Numbered from the stretch's first letter, positions 41,614 through 50,416 are shown. The stretch: 64,000 bases of DNA from JACVRW01 sp963733885 (GCA_963733885.1 CAVTES010000003.1:71545-135544), one strand, 5' to 3'. Notes: generated by a model not told the origin, from the sequence alone. Made by a program: numbers and translations.

Positions 41614-42719
41614 AGGTCACCCGTCTGGTCATACTGGCGGCGGCGGTGGCGGTACTAGCCGTCCCGGCGGCCGCCTTGGGGCATCCGTCCGTGTACACGG
41701 ACGACGCGAAGACCGTCCCCTCAAGCGATCCGACCCCAGCCACGCCGCTGGAGTTCGCGGATCTCGGGGACAACACCCGCTACGTGGTCTCGAACCACGG
41801 CAACACATACGTGCTGCGTGAAACGAACGGAGAGACCGCCAACGGCGTCATGGACTACAAGGCCCTGCCGGGCGCCTACCGCAGCCAGTCGAGCGTCGAC
41901 ACCCAGGAAATGATCGACAATGGCGGCACCGGCGGCCAAGCGCACCACACCTGCAAGACCCCTGCGCTGAGCGCCGTGAGCGCCATCGAGGGATGGCAGG
42001 AGGAGTCGTCCGCCGGCAAGCCCGAGCCATTCTTCGCGTACGTGCCGTTCCAAAAGGCGTCCGCGGGGCTCGATGACCATCCCGAGGTGTGGATCCCGCA
42101 CGTCTTAACCCTCACGGGAGTTGACCTCTCCACGGTCAGCGGCGACGCCGCCACCGCCACGACGCAGCTCAGGGCAATGTGCGAGGCCCTCCCGGGCGTG
42201 CCGCCGGCGAGCCAGGGCGAGTTCGTCCCAGGGGACACGATGCAGACCGCCGCGACGGCCCTCAACAGCGGCACGATCCTGGCGGCCACCGACCCGTTGA
42301 ACGCGCAGATCGCTGACCTCGCGACACAGAAGGCGGCTGCGGAGCGGGCCGCCGCTGACGCACGCGAGGCCCTGGCTGCGGCACCGGGGGCCACCACTGC
42401 CGGCCAGGCGAGCACGCGGCTGCGTCTCGAGCCGGTTGGCGGGAAGTCGGCCGCTCGAGATCGGTCCGTCAAGGTGAGCGGCCCCGCCGGTATGCGGGTC
42501 ATTGTCCGGCTGCGGCTCACCACGGCCGCGGCGAAGGCCGCCGGGTGGAAGTCGCTCGTGCTGGACAAGGAGACAGCGACCATCGGGCAGGACGGGACCG
42601 CCGTCGTGGAGTTCACGCTCAATGGGGCCGCGAGGGCCGCGCTGAGGAAAGCGAAGTCGAGTGGGGTCTACATCGCGGCGCGCTCCGGCGATCGCTGGGC
42701 CACCACGCGCAAGCGCTGA
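41610..42719 (+). CDS. Secreted protein, function unknown (copper-cluster member)
   Basis: 369 residues from ATG 41610 (AAAGGAG upstream, overlap ATGA with the previous stop). Signal peptide MKVTRLVILAAAVAVLAVPAAALG. The mature start HPSVYTDDAKT and the segment VVSNHGNTYVLRETNGETA are not known to me. Residues ~235-265 form a short Ala-rich coiled coil (AQIADLATQKAAAERAAADARE), and the C-terminal ~100 residues are an Ig-like strand set (VRLRLTTAAAKAAGWKSLVL). His/Cys (GGQAHHTCKTP) could bind metal, but this is speculation. Confidence 0.82.
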   Translation: MKVTRLVILAAAVAVLAVPAAALGHPSVYTDDAKTVPSSDPTPATPLEFADLGDNTRYVVSNHGNTYVLRETNGETANGVMDYKALPGAYRSQSSVDTQEMIDNGGTGGQAHHTCKTPALSAVSAIEGWQEESSAGKPEPFFAYVPFQKASAGLDDHPEVWIPHVLTLTGVDLSTVSGDAATATTQLRAMCEALPGVPPASQGEFVPGDTMQTAATALNSGTILAATDPLNAQIADLATQKAAAERAAADAREALAAAPGATTAGQASTRLRLEPVGGKSAARDRSVKVSGPAGMRVIVRLRLTTAAAKAAGWKSLVLDKETATIGQDGTAVVEFTLNGAARAALRKAKSSGVYIAARSGDRWATTRKR

Positions 42720-42786
42720 GGAAATGACTGGGGCACCGGGCCGAGATGCGGCCCGGTGCTCCGCCCCAATAGCAGAAAGGAGCCAC

Positions 42787-43152
42787 ATGCGAATTCGTCT
42801 ACCAGTCGCACTCGCCGTTACTTTGGTCGCGGCGGCCCTCGCCGCCACGGTCGCTCTGGCGCACGTCGACGTCAAGTCCAGGAGCCCAGGCAAGGGAGGG
42901 TCGGCGAGCAGGTCGCTCGGGTCCGTCAGCGTCACCTTCGAGGGACCGATCCGAAGCGGCGGCATCCGCGTCGTCGGGCCAGGCGGGCGAGTCGTCTCGT
43001 CCGGCAACGGCGGGCGCGATCCGCGCAACATCACCCGGGTCAAGGTGGGCCTGAAGGGCTCGAAGAGCGCCGGCCGCTATCGGGCGAGGTATTCGATAGT
43101 CGCCGCCGACGGCCATAGGCAGCGGGGCTCGTGGCGATTCCGGCTGCGCTGA
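42787..43152 (+). CDS. CopC-domain copper-binding protein (stand-alone)
   Basis: 121 residues from ATG 42787 with GAAAGGAGCC upstream. A signal peptide is cleaved before HVDVKSRSPGKGG, which places a His at the mature N-terminus as in CopC. The domain includes VSVTFEGPIRSGGIRVVGPGG and the C-terminal YSIVAADGHRQRGSWRFRLR, where the second CopC His (ADGH) is present. Predicted periplasmic or extracellular Cu(II) chaperone. Its TGA overlaps the ATG of the next gene (TGATG). Confidence 0.85.
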   Translation: MRIRLPVALAVTLVAAALAATVALAHVDVKSRSPGKGGSASRSLGSVSVTFEGPIRSGGIRVVGPGGRVVSSGNGGRDPRNITRVKVGLKGSKSAGRYRARYSIVAADGHRQRGSWRFRLR

Positions 43153-43865
43153 TGGCCACACGAGCGGCCCGTGGGCTGACCGCTGGGCTGATCTGCGTGG
43201 GCCTCGTCCTCGCGGGGACGCCGGCGGCCGTGGCGCACGTCCAGGTGCACCCGACGATGGCCGCACCGGATGACGCGGTGATGTTCGAGGTGACGGTGCC
43301 GAACGAGCGCGAGAACCGGACCGTCGAGCTCGAGCTTGCGGTGCCCCCCAACGTGCTCCCCTTCTCGTACGAGGACACGCCGGGCTGGCGACGCATGGTG
43401 AAGCTCAATCCGAACCAGTCGATCCGCTCGATCGTATGGCGGGGAAGCATGGCCTCCGACGGCTTCACTCGCTTCGCATTCCTGGCCTCGACCCCACCGC
43501 GGGAGGGCGACATCACGTGGAAGTCGATTCAGACCTACGACGACGGTCGCAAGGTGCGTTGGATCGAGCCGCCGGACGGCGAGAACCCCGCCGCGGTGAC
43601 CACGGTGACCGAGGGCGCCCCACGCGAGGACGCGGGCGGCGAGGCGCCGGGCGAGGCGTCCTCCGGAGAGCCGCAGGCGCCAGCTGAGGCCGCGGCCGAG
43701 CCCGAGGCCACGGCCGACGAAATGGAGGCCTCGGATGGATCGGGCGGGTCGGACACGACGGCGCGCTGGCTGGCCGCCGCGGCCCTCGCTGCCGCCCTTT
43801 TGAGCCTGGTGCTCGTGGTCTTTCGACGTCCGACAGCTCGGCCCGCGGCGCGAGAGGAGGCGTAG
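43152..43865 (+). CDS. YcnI-like (DUF1775) copper-associated membrane-anchored protein
   Basis: 237 residues from ATG 43152. A signal peptide is cleaved before HVQVHPTMAAP, and that N-terminal His is the metal ligand in YcnI. Domain pattern: FEVTVPNERENRTVELELAVP, WKSIQTYDDGRKVRWIEPPDGE. A ~60-residue Ala/Glu/Pro linker follows, then one C-terminal membrane helix (WLAAAALAAALLSLVLVVF) and a basic end, the usual anchor form. The GTG at 43131 would add seven residues, but the TGATG overlap favours 43152. Confidence 0.87.
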   Translation: MATRAARGLTAGLICVGLVLAGTPAAVAHVQVHPTMAAPDDAVMFEVTVPNERENRTVELELAVPPNVLPFSYEDTPGWRRMVKLNPNQSIRSIVWRGSMASDGFTRFAFLASTPPREGDITWKSIQTYDDGRKVRWIEPPDGENPAAVTTVTEGAPREDAGGEAPGEASSGEPQAPAEAAAEPEATADEMEASDGSGGSDTTARWLAAAALAAALLSLVLVVFRRPTARPAAREEA

Positions 43866-43915
43866 ACGCGCACACGCCACGGGTACATCGAAGTATGGAG
43901 AAGGGAGCTCTGAAG

Positions 43916-44596
43916 ATGAGAATCCACATCTACATCCTGGCCGCCGCTGTTGCGGTGGCTCTCGCGCTCGCTCCGGCAGCGGTCGCCCACGTGACCCTGC
44001 AACCGCCGGAGGCGCCCGCGGGCGGCTTCACCCGTCTGGACGTGCGCGTCCCCACCGAGCGCGACGATGCCAGCACCACGAAGGTTGAGGTGCAGTTTCC
44101 GCCTGGCTTCCTGTCTGTCTCATCCGAGCCGGTTCCCGGCTGGAACGCCGAGCTGACCATGCGCCAGCTGGACAAGCCGGTGGAGCAATTTGGCGAGCAG
44201 GTGAACGAGGAGGTCGACACGATCACGTTCTCCGGGGGAGAGATCGGACCCGGCGAGTTCCAGGACTTCGGGTTGTCGGTCGCGGTCCCCGACGGGAAGC
44301 CCGGATCGATGCTCACCTTCAAGGCCGTCCAGACCTACAGCAGCGGCGAGGTGGTGCGCTGGATCGGCCCGCCCGACTCCGAGGAGCCGGCGCCGCAGGT
44401 CGAGCTCACGGCCGCCGAGGAGGAAGGCGGCTCCGCGCCCGCCGCTCAGCAGCCCGCCGCACCGGCGGCAAGCGAGGAGGACGACGACGGCAACGGGCTC
44501 GCGATAGTCGCGCTGGTGGTCGGCGCCGCCGGCCTTGTGGCCGGGCTCGCGGCCCTCTTGATGGCGCGCCGCCGCCCGCGCGTTGGCGCTACGTGA
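43916..44596 (+). CDS. YcnI-like (DUF1775) protein, second copy
   Basis: 226 residues from ATG 43916 (AAGGGAG at 43901-43907). The signal peptide is cleaved before HVTLQPPEAPAGGFTRLDVRVPTE, the canonical YcnI start. Later motifs are VEVQFPPGFLSVSSEPVPGW, QVNEEVDTITFSGGEIGPGEF and FKAVQTYSSGEVVRWIGPPD. Linker plus C-terminal helix (GLAIVALVVGAAGLVAGLAALL). It is closer to the typical YcnI than the preceding copy, so the two are not a recent duplicate. An alternative ATG lies 21 nt upstream. Confidence 0.9.
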   Translation: MRIHIYILAAAVAVALALAPAAVAHVTLQPPEAPAGGFTRLDVRVPTERDDASTTKVEVQFPPGFLSVSSEPVPGWNAELTMRQLDKPVEQFGEQVNEEVDTITFSGGEIGPGEFQDFGLSVAVPDGKPGSMLTFKAVQTYSSGEVVRWIGPPDSEEPAPQVELTAAEEEGGSAPAAQQPAAPAASEEDDDGNGLAIVALVVGAAGLVAGLAALLMARRRPRVGAT

Positions 44597-44613
44597 ACGG
44601 GTAACCCAAACCC

Positions 44614-46143
44614 ATGCGCCTCGCGTCCAAGCTGACTCTCGCGCTGGCGGCGGCGTTGCTCGGCATCGCCGTGCTAGCCGCCGCGGCGCTGGGTCACGCG
44701 ACGCTGCTCGGATCCATGCCGAAAGCCGGGGAGGTGCTCGAGCGCTCCCCGCGCACGGTGCAGCTCGTCTTCGACGAGGCGATCGACCCGGCGTTCGTGC
44801 AGCTGCAGGTTCAGGACCGCGCGGGGCGCCGGGTCGACCGGGGTGGCCCATACCACCCCAGTGGGCGCGAGGAGCGACTGGCCGTGCGGCTGGCGCCGCG
44901 GCTCGAAGGCGCGTACGTGGCCAGCTACCGCGTCATCTCCGAGGACGGGCATCCGGTGGTCAAGCGCACGGCATTCCGTGTGCGACCGCCGATGCGTGAG
45001 CGCGAGGCGCAGGAGGAGAAGGAGGCCATGTCGCCGCCGGCGGGTGCCGCTCCGCCAGGCGGGGCGATGCAAGCCGGTGGCGGCGGCCAGCACGAGGACC
45101 TCGAAACGGGCAGCGTGACCGACGCGGCCTTCGCGGTCACGCGCGGGCTCGGCTACCTCGCGATGGCGCTGGCCATCGGCGGGCTGTTGTTCCTGTTCGT
45201 CGTCTGGGTGCCGGCGCTCGCGCAGGTCGCGGGCGGCGGGAGCGCGTGGCTCGCCGCGTCTGACAGGTTCGCCAGGATCGCGCGGGGAATCGTGGTCGGG
45301 GCGGTCCTCCTCGGTCTGGCGGCAACGGCGGGCGCGATCGTGCTCCAGGCGGCGACCGCGACCGGGACCTCGTTCTGGACTGCGCTCGACGCGGACGCCA
45401 TCGACGCCGTCTCCGACACGCGTCCCGTGCGGGCGTGGACCGCCCGACTCGGCCTCTGGCTCGTGTTCGGGGTGACTGTCCTGCTGGTGCTACGTCCGCG
45501 ACGTGTGCCCGGCCTGCGGCCCGCGGCTCTGGGCGCGACCGGCGCGGCGCCGGGCCCCGCGCTGTCCCGGCCCCAGGTGCTGCTGCTCGGTGGGGCGATC
45601 GTCGCGCTCGCCCTCACCGCGGCCCTGGCCGGTCACTCCGCGACCCACTCGCCCCGCGGCCTGCTGGTCTTCGTCGACACGCTCCACGTCTTGGCCGTGA
45701 GCGCGTGGCTCGGCGGCCTGGCGATGCTCCTCTTCGCCCTTCCGATCGCGGTTCGGGCGCTGACCGGGCGGGAGCGGATCCCGCTCATGGCCGCCGCGGT
45801 GGGCCGATTCTCCCGGCTCGCCATGACTGCGGTGGCTTTCCTGTTGCTCAGCGGCATCGTCCAGTCCATCGCGCTCGTCGCCGCGTTCGACGCGTTCGTC
45901 GAGACCGCCTACGGGCGGCTCGTCCTGGCGAAGATCGCACTCTTCCTGGGGCTGATCTCGCTCGGCGCCTACAACCAGCGGCGCCTGCTTCCAAGGCTCC
46001 GGACCGTCGCCGGCGGCGGTGAGGAGCCCGAGCGGGCCGCGGCGCTGCTGCGCCGCTCGGTGGCGTGCGAGGTCGGGCTGGCGCTGGTGGTGCTGGGCCT
46101 CGCCTCCGTGTTAGTGGTCACCGAGCCTGCCGTGAGCGCCTGA
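44614..46143 (+). CDS. CopC-CopD fusion copper transport protein, second copy
   Basis: 509 residues. A signal peptide is cleaved before HATLLGSMPKAGEVLERSPR. The CopC domain includes VQLVFDEAIDPAFVQLQVQD and YRVISEDGHPVVKRTAFRVRP, with both His ligands visible. A polar linker (residues ~130-170) precedes about eight CopD membrane helices (RGLGYLAMALAIGGLLFLFV, VDTLHVLAVSAWLGGLAMLL, KIALFLGLISLGAYNQRRLL). It starts 17 nt after the YcnI gene and closes the cluster. It differs from the 38807 fusion by lacking the C-terminal Met-rich domain. Confidence 0.92.
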   Translation: MRLASKLTLALAAALLGIAVLAAAALGHATLLGSMPKAGEVLERSPRTVQLVFDEAIDPAFVQLQVQDRAGRRVDRGGPYHPSGREERLAVRLAPRLEGAYVASYRVISEDGHPVVKRTAFRVRPPMREREAQEEKEAMSPPAGAAPPGGAMQAGGGGQHEDLETGSVTDAAFAVTRGLGYLAMALAIGGLLFLFVVWVPALAQVAGGGSAWLAASDRFARIARGIVVGAVLLGLAATAGAIVLQAATATGTSFWTALDADAIDAVSDTRPVRAWTARLGLWLVFGVTVLLVLRPRRVPGLRPAALGATGAAPGPALSRPQVLLLGGAIVALALTAALAGHSATHSPRGLLVFVDTLHVLAVSAWLGGLAMLLFALPIAVRALTGRERIPLMAAAVGRFSRLAMTAVAFLLLSGIVQSIALVAAFDAFVETAYGRLVLAKIALFLGLISLGAYNQRRLLPRLRTVAGGGEEPERAAALLRRSVACEVGLALVVLGLASVLVVTEPAVSA

Positions 46144-46191
46144 GTCCGCGACTTCGGCCTGCACGCCCGGGCCGTCCATAGAATCGTCGCG

Positions 46192-48054
46192 ATGCGCGAG
46201 GGAGAGCTGCTTTGGAAGCCGAGCGGGCCATCCAAGATGTCCGCGTTCATGGAGCCGCGCGGCCTCTCGTCCTACGACGAGCTGTGGCGCTGGTCGGTCG
46301 AGGACCTCGAGGGCTTCTGGGGCTCGATCTGGGACGAGTACGGGCTAGGTCCCCGGCCCGCCCGGGTGCTCGAGCGCGACGCCATGCCGGGCGCGGTCTG
46401 GTTCCCGGGCGCGCGGCTGAACTACGCCGAGTACCTGCTCGGGATGGCGCGGCCGGGGGAGACGGCGATCGTGAGCGCGTCCGAGTCGGCGCCGCTGGCC
46501 GAGCTCTCCTGGGACGCGCTGCGCGACCAGGTGGCGCGCTGCGCCGCCGGCCTGCGGCGGCTCGGGGTGGGCCCCGGCGACCGCGTGGTGGCCTACATGC
46601 CAAACGTCCCCGAGACGGTTGTTGCGTTCCTCGCCTGCGCGAGCATCGGCGCGATCTGGTCGAGCTGCGCGCCCGAGTTCGGCACCCCCACCGTGGTGGA
46701 CCGCTTCAAGCAGATCGAGCCCAAGGTGTTGATCGCCACCGAGGGCTACCGATACGGCGGGCGCGACTTCGACCGCCGGCCGCGGGTGCGGGAGATCGAG
46801 GCGGCCATCCCGTCGCTCGAGCACACCGTGCTGGTGCCGTCGGGCTGGGAGGGTTTGCTGGCCGAGCCGGCCGAGCTCTCCTTCGAGCCGGTGCCGTTCG
46901 ATCACCCGCTGTGGGTGCTCTACTCGTCGGGCACGACCGGGCTGCCGAAGGCGATCGTGCAGGGCCACGGCGGCATCCTGCTGGAGCACCTGAAGAAGGC
47001 GAACCTGCACAGCGATCTGGGGCCGGGCGACCGCTTCTTCTGGTTCACCACGACCGGCTGGATGATGTGGAACTTCCTGGTCGGCGGGCTGCTGTCGGGG
47101 TCGGCGATCGTGCTCTACGACGGCCAGCCCGACCCGCACGGGCTATGGGACTTCGCCGCCGAGGCTGGCGTCACGTGCTTCGGCACCAGCGCGGGCTTCA
47201 TCGGCGCGAGCATGAAGGCGGCGGCGCAGCCGCCGGCGATGCCGGCGCTGCGCAGCGTGGGCTCCACGGGCTCGCCGCTGCCCGTGGAGGGGTTCGAGTG
47301 GGTGTACGAAAAGCTCGGCGACGTCTGGCTCTTCTCTACGAGCGGCGGGACCGACCTGTGCACCGCCTTCGTGGGCGCGGTGCCGGTGCTCCCGGTCTAC
47401 GCCGGCGAGCTGCAGGCGCGCTGCCTGGGCGCGGCGGTGGAGGCGTGGGACGAGGACGGCCGCGCGCTGGTGGACGAGGTGGGGGAGCTCGTCATCACGA
47501 GGCCGATGCCGTCGATGCCGCTTTTCCTCTGGGGAGACCCGGATGGCGAGCGCTACCACTCGAGCTACTTCGACATGTATCCCGGCGTCTGGCGGCACGG
47601 CGACTGGATCAAGATCACGTCGCGCGGCACGGCCGTGATCTACGGGCGCTCGGACTCGACGATCAACCGTGGCGGGGTGCGGATGGGGACGAGCGAGATC
47701 TACTCCGCCGTCGAGGGGGTGGACGAGGTGCTCGACTCGCTGGTGGTGGACGTGGACGAGCGCATGCTGCTGTTCGTGGTGCTGCGCGACGGGGTCTCGC
47801 TGGACGACTCGCTGATCGACGTGTTGAGGCGCCGCCTGCGCGAGCACTGCTCGCCGCGGCATGTCCCGGACGCGATCTATGAGATCGCCGAGGTGCCGCG
47901 CACGCTGTCGAACAAGAAGCTCGAGGTGCCGGTCAAGAAGATCCTGTTGGGCGGCGACCCGGCCCGTGCGGCGAGCCGCGACTCGCTGGCCAACCCGGAG
48001 GCGCTCGACTGGTTCGTCGAGCGCGCCGCGGAGCTCAGTCCTCAGCCTCGCTGA
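46192..48054 (+). CDS. Acetoacetyl-CoA synthetase
   Basis: 620 residues, ANL superfamily. The family N-terminus reads SYDELWRWSVEDLEGFWGSI. It continues with PGARLNYAEYLL, IWSSCAPEFGTPTVVDRFKQ, the P-loop-like YSSGTTGLPKAIVQGHGG, TTTGWMMWNFLVGG and GRSDSTINRGGVRMGTSEIY with the late catalytic Lys region LSNKKLEVPVKKIL. It activates acetoacetate, the product of HMG-CoA lyase. ATG 46192 lies 7 nt after TAGAAT (46179-46184), leaderless type. Its 3' end overlaps the convergent peptidase gene by 20 bp. Confidence 0.94.
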   Translation: MREGELLWKPSGPSKMSAFMEPRGLSSYDELWRWSVEDLEGFWGSIWDEYGLGPRPARVLERDAMPGAVWFPGARLNYAEYLLGMARPGETAIVSASESAPLAELSWDALRDQVARCAAGLRRLGVGPGDRVVAYMPNVPETVVAFLACASIGAIWSSCAPEFGTPTVVDRFKQIEPKVLIATEGYRYGGRDFDRRPRVREIEAAIPSLEHTVLVPSGWEGLLAEPAELSFEPVPFDHPLWVLYSSGTTGLPKAIVQGHGGILLEHLKKANLHSDLGPGDRFFWFTTTGWMMWNFLVGGLLSGSAIVLYDGQPDPHGLWDFAAEAGVTCFGTSAGFIGASMKAAAQPPAMPALRSVGSTGSPLPVEGFEWVYEKLGDVWLFSTSGGTDLCTAFVGAVPVLPVYAGELQARCLGAAVEAWDEDGRALVDEVGELVITRPMPSMPLFLWGDPDGERYHSSYFDMYPGVWRHGDWIKITSRGTAVIYGRSDSTINRGGVRMGTSEIYSAVEGVDEVLDSLVVDVDERMLLFVVLRDGVSLDDSLIDVLRRRLREHCSPRHVPDAIYEIAEVPRTLSNKKLEVPVKKILLGGDPARAASRDSLANPEALDWFVERAAELSPQPR

Positions 48055-49243
48055 GCACGGTCTCCTCCGCCGGGGCGGCCAGGTCGGGGCCCACCTCGGC
48101 GTCAAGGCGGCGGATCAACTCGGCGCAGAAGCCTTCCGCGCGCTCGATCGCCTCGCTGTCCACGCGCGCGTGTATGTAGTCGAGCCGGCCGCGGCAGCTG
48201 ACCGTGATCGCGGGCAGGCCGGCGGAGCGGGCGGCGTAGCCGTCGCTCGGCGAGCGGTTGGTGGTCGGGCGGGCGCCGAAGGCGTTCTCGTCCTCGTCGT
48301 CCTCGGCGATCGCCTGGCAGAGCTGGACGAGCTGGGGATGGGACTTGATCGCGACGAGGGGGCCTTCGCGGCTCGTGTACCGGACGGTGCCCGAGCCGAC
48401 GGCGTCGAGGTTGAGGATGACCGTGCGTCCGGGGTCGAGGTCGCGCTTGTGGCGCTTGAAAAAGTCGCGCGAGCCGGCGGCCAGGGCCTTCTGGCCGCCG
48501 GTGAGAAGCACGTGGACGTCGAAGTGGTCGAGGCGGCCGCCGCCAAAGCGCTCGGCGAGGCTCAGGGCGAGGGCGGCGCCGGTGGCGTTGTCGTTCTCGC
48601 CGCCGCTGGTGGGGGAGAGGGCGATGTCGAGCAGCAGGGCGACAGCGATGATCAGGAGCACCGTCGGGATGAACTGGACCACGGTAAGGAAAAGCCCGCT
48701 CAGGCCGGCCAGGCGAAGGACGCAGCAGACGAGCACCGCGAGCTCGGCCCAGAAGAGCGGCTCGAGCGGGCCAAAGGGGCGCCGAACGAGGTTGCCGAAG
48801 GCAGCGCGTCGCCCCTCCGCCTTTTCGCTGAGGGCGATACCGCTGTGCCCGGAGTCGTAGTGCGCGACGAGAAGCAGGTTGCCAGGCCCGTCCCCGCCGC
48901 CCCATGAGACGACGTTCTGTGAGGCACGCCGGCCGAACAGGCGGCGCACGGTGGGGAGGAGGAGCCCGGCGTCGAGGAAGGTCAGGAGCGCCGCGGCGAG
49001 CGCCAGCGCGGCGCCGAGCGCCGGCAGCGAGACCGAGAGCACGCTGCCGACGACGGCTAGGGCGGCGACGACGGCATAGGCGAGCGGCCAGCCGGACCAC
49101 ACCTCGATGGACTCGATCCCGGCGCGGCGCCCGATGCTCTCCAGCCGCCGCTTGAGATGCGCGGCGGCCCGGCGCTCGGCATCGCTGCCGGGAGCGCGCC
49201 GGCCGACGCCGGTCAGCGCGTCGATCTCGGTCTGGTAGTCCAA
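48035..49243 (-). CDS. M28-family metallopeptidase with membrane segments
   Basis: 402 residues from TTG 49241-49243. The M28 zinc motifs are LLVAHYDSGHSG (His/Asp), SGGENDNATGAALALSLAER (bridging Asp) and a late RSPSDGYAARSAGLPAITV region. Two pairs of hydrophobic segments (VVAALAVVGSVLSVSLPALG and LFWAELAVLVCCVLRLAGLS, then TVLLIIAVALLLDIA) lie between, so it is membrane-attached. Usual M28 enzymes are amino- or carboxypeptidases; the substrate is unknown. Convergent with acetoacetyl-CoA synthetase with a 20-bp overlap. Confidence 0.85.
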   Translation of the reverse strand: MDYQTEIDALTGVGRRAPGSDAERRAAAHLKRRLESIGRRAGIESIEVWSGWPLAYAVVAALAVVGSVLSVSLPALGAALALAAALLTFLDAGLLLPTVRRLFGRRASQNVVSWGGGDGPGNLLLVAHYDSGHSGIALSEKAEGRRAAFGNLVRRPFGPLEPLFWAELAVLVCCVLRLAGLSGLFLTVVQFIPTVLLIIAVALLLDIALSPTSGGENDNATGAALALSLAERFGGGRLDHFDVHVLLTGGQKALAAGSRDFFKRHKRDLDPGRTVILNLDAVGSGTVRYTSREGPLVAIKSHPQLVQLCQAIAEDDEDENAFGARPTTNRSPSDGYAARSAGLPAITVSCRGRLDYIHARVDSEAIERAEGFCAELIRRLDAEVGPDLAAPAEETVLSEAED

Positions 49244-49320
49244 CGTGGGAGCGCAGTATCGCCGGGCGCGCGCGGCGGGACGCCGATTCGCCCGTACATG
49301 CCGTCTGTACCATTTGTCAC

Positions 49321-49494
49321 ATGGACCAGACGATCGGCATCATCCTCCTGGCGTTCCTCGTCGTTGTACCGGCGCTGTCCACCTTCCTCGCAGCGGAGAG
49401 CCGGCCCGCGTTCCTGCGGGTCGACCGCAAGCCGAACCCCGTGGTCGGCTCGATGCGCTCGGAGGACTGGCCACCCACCGAGTTCAAGCCCTGA
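49321..49494 (+). CDS. Small membrane protein, 57 residues
   Basis: Starts MDQTIGIILLAFLVVVPALS, one N-terminal membrane helix, then a short tail ending SEDWPPTEFKP. Codon usage shows the strong GC3 bias of the window. The ATG lies 7 nt after TACCAT with no Shine-Dalgarno, matching the leaderless pattern seen elsewhere. No family recognised. It lies between the divergent M28 gene and a tRNA-Leu on the opposite strand. Confidence 0.6.
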   Translation: MDQTIGIILLAFLVVVPALSTFLAAESRPAFLRVDRKPNPVVGSMRSEDWPPTEFKP

Positions 49495-49523
49495 GGCTCG
49501 GCCGGGAGGCGCCCGTTCACGGA

Positions 49524-49606
49524 TGCCCGGGGTGGGATTCGAACCCACACGCCCTTGCGGGCAGGGCCTTTTGAGGACCCCATGTCTTCCCTTCCATCAC
49601 CCGGGC
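49524..49606 (-). tRNA. tRNA-Leu (anticodon CAA)
   Basis: On the minus strand the acceptor arms GCCCGGG / CCCGGGC pair fully, the anticodon loop is CTCAAAA within GGGTC/GGCCC, and a long variable arm (class II) and a T-arm GTGGG-TTCGAAT-CCCAC follow. The anticodon CAA reads UUG. CCA is not encoded. Confidence 0.92.
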
Positions 49607-49639
49607 CCGCAGTAATCGTAAGCCCGCGCGGAGCGGTGT

Positions 49640-50140
49640 CTATGCCGGCTGGACCTGGCCCGGTTCGCGGTCGCCGCGCCGGTAGCGCTCCGCCTCGTCG
49701 CGCGTAACCTCGATCTCGACGTTCCACTGTTGCTGGAAGCCCCGCAGGGCGAAGGCGATCAGCAAGAGCTGGACGGGGACGAGGATGATCGTCAACAAAC
49801 CGAGAATGGACGGCTCGAGCGTCGGATCGTCGAAGCCGGCCTTGTCGCGCTCGAACCAGGCGGGGCCGGCAACGGCAGCGACGACGGCGAACAGGATGGC
49901 CAGCGCGGCGGCAACCGGAAGGACGCCCCGGTTCCAACGCGCGACGAAGATCGCCATGACCACATAGACGATCACGTAGGCGAACGACACGGGCTGAGCG
50001 CCCTGAAGCTGCGACCACCCTCCGAGCGTGATCACGAGGATGAGCCCCGCGCTCACGAGCAGGAGAAGGATCACGCCCGCCCTGGTGGCCTTGGACTCAG
50101 CCTTGTCCCGGTTCGGATGGATCAGGACCGTGTCGGCCAT
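49640..50140 (-). CDS. Four-helix membrane protein, function unknown
   Basis: 166 residues. Hydrophobic segments are GVILLLLVSAGLILVITLGG, FAYVIVYVVMAIFVARW, VLPVAAALAILFAVVAAVAG and ILGLLTIILVPVQLLLIAFAL. The ends are polar (MADTVLIHPNRDKAESKATR; EVTRDEAERYRRGDREPGQV). No motif recognised. ATG 50138-50140 lies 6 nt after TATTGT on the minus strand, again leaderless-like. It lies between two tRNA-Leu genes. Confidence 0.75.
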   Translation of the reverse strand: MADTVLIHPNRDKAESKATRAGVILLLLVSAGLILVITLGGWSQLQGAQPVSFAYVIVYVVMAIFVARWNRGVLPVAAALAILFAVVAAVAGPAWFERDKAGFDDPTLEPSILGLLTIILVPVQLLLIAFALRGFQQQWNVEIEVTRDEAERYRRGDREPGQVQPA

Positions 50141-50178
50141 GGGGGGACAATACCCCGACGCCGCCGGCGCCGCGCCGA

Positions 50179-50275
50179 TTATCGCTTCGGTCCGATGAAC
50201 CGCTCAAGGATCGCCACGGACGCCTTTCTGGTAGACGGAGATCTGCCGATCGCACGGTGGCGTCCATCGGACCCC
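50179..50275 (-). pseudogene. C-terminal remnant of an HTH-LAGLIDADG protein
   Basis: Read on the minus strand, this stretch gives VRWTPPCDRQISVYQK and then, after a one-base shift, KASVAILERFIGPKR and a stop. The intact gene at 50417-51202 ends IRWTQSNPRNISVSHRKSVA and RLDEFIGPKR, an obvious match. It is therefore a decayed, frameshifted 3' fragment of a second copy, on the other side of tRNA-Leu(UAG). Upstream of about 50275 no further similarity is visible. Confidence 0.7.
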
Positions 50276-50316
50276 CCAGATCCTGGGTGGGGCAAGGCAT
50301 ACACTGGACCTTCCCA

Positions 50317-50403
50317 GCGGGCGTGGCGGAACATTGGGTAGACGCGCGAGGTTTAGGTCCTCGTGGTCGCAAGACCGTGGGGGTTCGAGTCCCTCCGCCC
50401 GCA
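50317..50403 (+). tRNA. tRNA-Leu (anticodon UAG)
   Basis: Acceptor arms GCGGGCG / CGCCCGC are complementary. The anticodon stem CGAGG/CCTCG encloses TTTAGGT (anticodon TAG, reading CUA). A long variable arm (TGGTCGCAAGACCG) and T-arm GGGGG-TTCGAGT-CCCTC complete the class II tRNA. A -10-like TACACT lies ~17 nt upstream. Confidence 0.95.
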
Positions 50404-50416
50404 CCTGTATCGGCAT

